Both the position numbers and the translations under genes were made by a program. Source: Agelas oroides (taxonomy: Eukaryota; Porifera; Demospongiae; Agelasida; Agelasidae). Taken from it: DNA of 64,000 bases. Every line of letters starts with the position of its first letter. Position 1 is the stretch's first letter. The notes under the pieces are model-generated. The model saw only the letters and a program-made list of their open reading frames with translations, was not told the DNA's origin and ran no database searches. The stretch lies in assembly GCA_949130485.1 (NCBI GenBank), contig OX422195.1, positions 2,465,566 to 2,529,565 of the forward strand, given 5' to 3'. Of the stretch, positions 60,330 through 64,000 are shown in pieces.

Positions 60330-62143
60330 GGCCAGACCCGAGCGCGAACCGCGAGGGTCTCAGTCGCAAGCCAATATTGCGTTTTGTATGGTATAGGAAT
60401 GCAATTATCACGTGATTACGTAATGCCTGATAAGTTTTTGAATTCAGGCTTCGGGTCGTTGTAGCCCAGTTGCTATCTCGGCCGAGCTCTGACCGCTTCT
60501 CAAACACTTTCTGAATGTTTGCTACAAGGCAACGTTTGACAAATCCTCGCAAATAACGAAGTCTACTGTTTTCACCGGATGTCAGTATGTTGTAATTGCG
60601 CGTTCTGCAATCTGATTGGACTGCAGTATTTCTACAGCTGGGTACAAATCGCAATAGTTTACACGCAGACCCCAGGGCTTCCGTACATTTTATTCCACCA
60701 CGCAAATCAGATTAGCAATTACAAGTAGTCAACTAAAGTTCAGCTTGTGTAAACTATTACTAGGGATACACATTGTGCAAATGGACCTCGCTCCGCGAAC
60801 GTCCGCGTTTGCCCTCGTATTTCCCAAGTATAGTTTCTACGTTCTCAATCCACGTATCCTGGGAACCAGACCAGTCTTACCATGTAAAAATGGCTGCTGT
60901 TGTAAGCTTGAGTTGGTAGAACAAAGAGCGTGTTTGTCTTATGGTACAGTCGCTATTTGTCTGCCGTGGGTTGCTCACTGGTGGAACTGTCATACCAGTA
61001 AGTTTGGTAGCTGTTGTGCCTACCGTTCTGGAGAAATCCGTGTTTTGCGGATATCTCACTCCTGCATCTGTTTCCCTTAGGCTATCGACACAGTTCGCTC
61101 ACAGTTGTTTAGTAACAGCTAGCGCTTTGATGCCTGCCAGTCTGATAGTGATCCCGTAGACCATTGTTGAGATATCGAAGTTTTTAGGCCAACTTCCGGT
61201 TGACGACGACGACGACGACGAAAAATCTCAATTGAACCCGGGTATAGCCTCGCTTCGCTCGGAATTACGCAACAGTTCACAATACGGCTGTCATTCAGTT
61301 GCCGTTGCAAGTCCCGCGAACTTCCCGGGAATTTCCAAGCAGATTACTGAACAATATCACGACTTTGCTCAATCATAACTGGAAAAGCACTTGGAGTTTG
61401 ACTGAGTTATACGACTATTGTGTAGTCGGAGTGGGGAAAAACGTGTCCAGAAATTTACGGAGCTCTTGGCCGTTTTGCCCCTAGTTGGGCGCCAAATCGA
61501 AAATCGATCACAGCTGAAAGCGGTCACAAGGGCACTTGCATAAGCGCTTGTATCTCGGAGAGTACGATAGTTATGGAGATTGGACATTTTGTAAGTTATA
61601 GCAAAGAGCCAGAAAGGCTATGTAGCGATGGTTGCGCTTTCGTAGCGTGTTCTGTACCATCTCTACGTTCGAGCCTATGAAGCGATTTTTTGCCGATATT
61701 GTACACTTAGTATCTACCGTGTGACTTGAGCTTTTAGCTTCTAACTCGACTATGTTACAGTGCTGAATGTACTGTATATACGCTGTGAAGATCGTGTTCT
61801 AGCTCCACTTTGCCCCTAGTTGGGCGGTAAATCAAAGATGGCTCAGAATTGTACTTATGTCTTGTGAGCGGATGTAGTCTCTACCGCCGTATGCGGCACC
61901 CAGCAGGTACAGTGACACTATGAACTTACACTTGGCGGCCCCCACAACAAGCTGTATAAGTATCATCTCGATCCAGGTTTGCTACTACGAAATATAAAGC
62001 TTGAAAGTTGGCCGTGTGTAGAGCTCATTACGTATTCATACCAGATTTGATGACGTCACACGATTACGCGGGTGGAATAAATTTCGGGGTCTGCGTGTAG
62101 ACCCTCGCGCGCTGAGCTCGGGTCTGGCTTCGCCAGACTAGCT
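60330..62143. mobile_element. Probable ~1.8-kb TIR element of the TAGTCTGG group
   Basis: The left part GCCAGACCCGAGCGCGAACC...AGGGTCT pairs with the right part AGACCCTCGCGCGCTGAGCT...GGGTCTGGCTTCGCCAGACTA. Sequences outside it (GTGGCCAGGTGCTTCGAGTG to the left, GCTTTAACTACTGAGAATAC to the right) are contiguous in a related copy at about 27320-27400, which acts as an empty site. Inside, GCCCCTAGTTGGGCG occurs twice (61478, 61811) and a (GAC)n run at ~61202. No transposase recognised; exact ends uncertain. Confidence 0.55.
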
Positions 62144-62814
62144 TTAACTACTGAGAATACGCAATTTGTCGTTGGTGCTACGCTCCAGCACCCAAAGGAG
62201 CTGAACGGTGGTTGTGTGTGGAACAGAGCCGTGAGTTGTTTAGCGACATGAGGGGGAGAGGTGGGGCAAGTAATGCTTGCTTCCACTCGTGAATTAGCCC
62301 CTCCCGCTGTGAATTTTTTGAAATGTGCATTCATTTTGATGCAGTCAAAGCTGTCCATTCCAAGAGTAGTGACAAACATGAGTCTAGCTTGACTTTGAGA
62401 GTAGCTCTGAACAAAAGCTGGCACAGATTGATTTTGAGATACTAGTACATTGCTGGTTAGGACGCTACCTACAGTGAGCATGTAGATGAGTCCGTCGAGT
62501 GGCAATTTTGGGTTCATGAATATATTAATGAGCTACTAAAAACTTAGGCAAAGCAAGATTTCCCTAAACCAAATCCTAACCCTTAAACTAGGTAACCCTG
62601 GTCCTGACTGTAACCCAGGTTTATGTTTTCGTTAACCTCAGCCGACAGACTTCGTTGCCACCCTTCAAGCAACTCCCTCACTCTATGTACCTGATGTCGT
62701 GCAGGCCTTACCCACATAATAATGCAGGTGCTAATGGATTAATGGTCAGTCAAGCAATGCAATTAACATTGTAGTATCACTCATAATGATGTTCTTGCAT
62801 ACCAAAACAGCACA

Positions 62815-63400
62815 TAGTTCACTGTATATCTTCATACTTGAGCACAGGTTCACGGTACTGGTCATAACGGATGACCAGTGGCAGTGGCTGTGCCATTTGG
62901 CCCTCATCACTGCTTTCCTCACATTCAGACTCAGGAACTTGAAGCAGTGGTTCCTCTGATCTAGCTCAAACATGTTTGTGCTGCTTGTATTGTAGAAAAC
63001 AACTGCAAACTCTCTGCCACATGGCAGACACTCTGTGATGGTTTATGCACATACAGTGTAGCGACTGAAACTGTACCCAGGTTCAGGTAGAATGAAACTC
63101 TAAGCTGTTACAGTATCTCTTCTTGTAAACTTGGTGAAAGATCCCAAACAGCACAGTGAGGGAGAGTGAAGCAATAGTAAATACCAAGAGATTCAAACTG
63201 GATTCACCAAGTGTGTTAAATGCAAAGGCTGAGAAAAGAATGTTGCGAACCAGTAGTAGGAATCCTGTCCAGAAGCACTACTTCTCCTGGTAGGGCCCAG
63301 TGTAGGCATCAAAGAGTGGCTTCACCTTATCCACCCAGGAGAGAATCTTCCAGTCTGCCTTAGCCTGCAAGCTCTGAACAAAGACCAACACTAGAGTGTA
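62815..63400 (-). pseudogene. Decayed C-terminal membrane-domain exons of a large receptor-like protein
   Basis: The minus strand reads SLQAKADWKILSWVDKVKPL and FDAYTGPYQEK, then a TAG stop where the reading continues CFWTGFLLLVRNILFSAFAF. Next come NTLGESSLNLLVFTIASLSL and TVLFGIFHQVYKKRYCNSLE. After a shift of frame it reads SFYLNLGTVSVATLYV, and a last piece ends PLVIRYDQYREPVLKYEDIQ. The W..DKVKPxFDAYxGPY - WTGLLLLVR - SLNLL - FYLNLG series is a pattern I associate with membrane regions of large sponge and cnidarian surface proteins. One in-frame stop and at least one frame change mark it as a pseudogene. Confidence 0.6.
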
Positions 63401-64000
63401 CGGCACTTGACTCTACTTGACTCTACTACACTCTACCATGGCTCTACTTGGCTCTACTTGGCTCTCCTACAATCTACCATGAATTTACTACATTCTACCA
63501 TGGCTGTACTTGACTCTACATGACTCTACTACATTCTACAATGGCTCTACTTGACTCTACTTGATTCTACTACACTCTACCATGGCTCTACTTGGCTCTA
63601 CTTGACCCTACTACACTCTACCATGGCTGTACTTGGCTCTGCGTGCTTGTACTACAGTTTAGCATGGATCTACTACATTCTCCCATGGCTCTCCTTGACT
63701 CTACATGACTCCACCATGGCTCTTACTACGTAGCTCTACTGGACTCTACTACATTCTACCATGGCTCAACTTGATTCTTCATGACTTTCCTACATTCTTT
63801 CATCACTCTACATGACTCTACTACACTCTACAATGGCTCTACTTGCTTCTACTTGACTCTATTATACTCTACAACTTAACGGCTCTACTTGAGCCATGAC
63901 TCTACTTGATTCTCTACTTGGTTCTACTATCCATTCTACCATGGATCTACTACACTCTACCATGGCTCTACTTGGCTCTACTTGGATCTAATACATTCTA
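63400..64000. repeat. CTCTACTTGA/CTCTACCATGG-type satellite, continuing past the window end
   Basis: The array is built of ~10-12-bp modules (GACTCTACTTG, GCTCTACTTG, ACTACACTCTACCATG) arranged in irregular 25-55-bp higher-order units from about 63405 to the last base. CCATGG recurs at nearly every higher-order unit. Confidence 0.93.

Noticed and set aside
60941-61159. 72-codon plus-strand hydrophobic frame
   Set aside because: Lies inside a repeat element with no start context or homology that I can recognise.
62056-62517. 153-codon minus-strand frame
   Set aside because: It crosses the end of an inverted-repeat element and a diverged repeat (also near 27400); no family resemblance and no splice context.

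Overview
The window is eukaryotic and almost certainly from an early-branching animal; a sponge is my best guess. The evidence is many small exons with GT-AG introns, animal-type genes (Mind bomb-like ligase, BCAP/BANK-type adaptor, ARMC1, MTFR, trimethyllysine dioxygenase, alpha-carbonic anhydrase), and a very high load of short inverted-repeat elements, nested transposons and minisatellites. No species can be named from the sequence alone. All names rest on motif recognition and hand splicing; no database search was made.

Layout. (1) 345-5737 (+): 3' part of an ankyrin-repeat/double-RING E3 ligase of Mind bomb type, with a Gly/Ser/Tyr-rich low-complexity linker. (2) 6166-15591 (+): a BCAP/BANK/Dof-type signalling adaptor with DBB-like region, ankyrin-like segment, SH3-like domain, tyrosine motifs and a repeated acidic tail. 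(3) 16184-20987 (-): a mitochondrial fission regulator (MTFR1/2) homologue, head-to-head with (4) ARMC1, 21952-30864 (+). These two encode known partner proteins and are also divergent neighbours in human. (5) 31152-32811 (-): a trimethyllysine dioxygenase (TMLHE-like) gene, convergent with ARMC1. (6) 35468-36319 (-): an alpha-carbonic anhydrase. (7) 37284-37391 (-): one fibrinogen-domain exon. (8) 38862-42255: about 3.4 kb of GGGACA-type purine satellite. (9) 44.1-59.5 kb: a nested stack of mobile DNA. (10) 59.5-64 kb: inverted-repeat elements, a decayed membrane-protein gene and a CTCTACTTGA-type satellite running off the end.

The most striking object is in the 44-59 kb stack. A 9,286-bp element (45629-54914) has 60-bp terminal inverted repeats with TGT...ACA ends and CCCGG on both flanks. 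It carries one intact 20-exon minus-strand gene of 1,318 codons plus stop (46322-52120). Its protein joins an integrase-tail-like region, a Josephin-like cysteine protease and a complete ULP1/SENP (C48) protease. The architecture recalls Ginger1 DNA transposons, which carry ULP1 or OTU domains, but no DDE integrase core is visible. The place where it should be is filled by a 124-bp minisatellite whose unit carries a 10-bp motif of the terminal repeat. This element sits inside a larger 13.6-kb TIR-bounded insertion (45430-59045) that splits a repeat present uninterrupted at 59216-59470. That insertion also holds a 2.6-kb fold-back element, which is itself interrupted by another element.

Elsewhere, several short elements end in TAGCCTCG/CGAGGCTA or TAGTCTCG/CGAGACTA and are flanked by 9-bp duplications readable from sequence. 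One is a perfect 70-bp palindrome.
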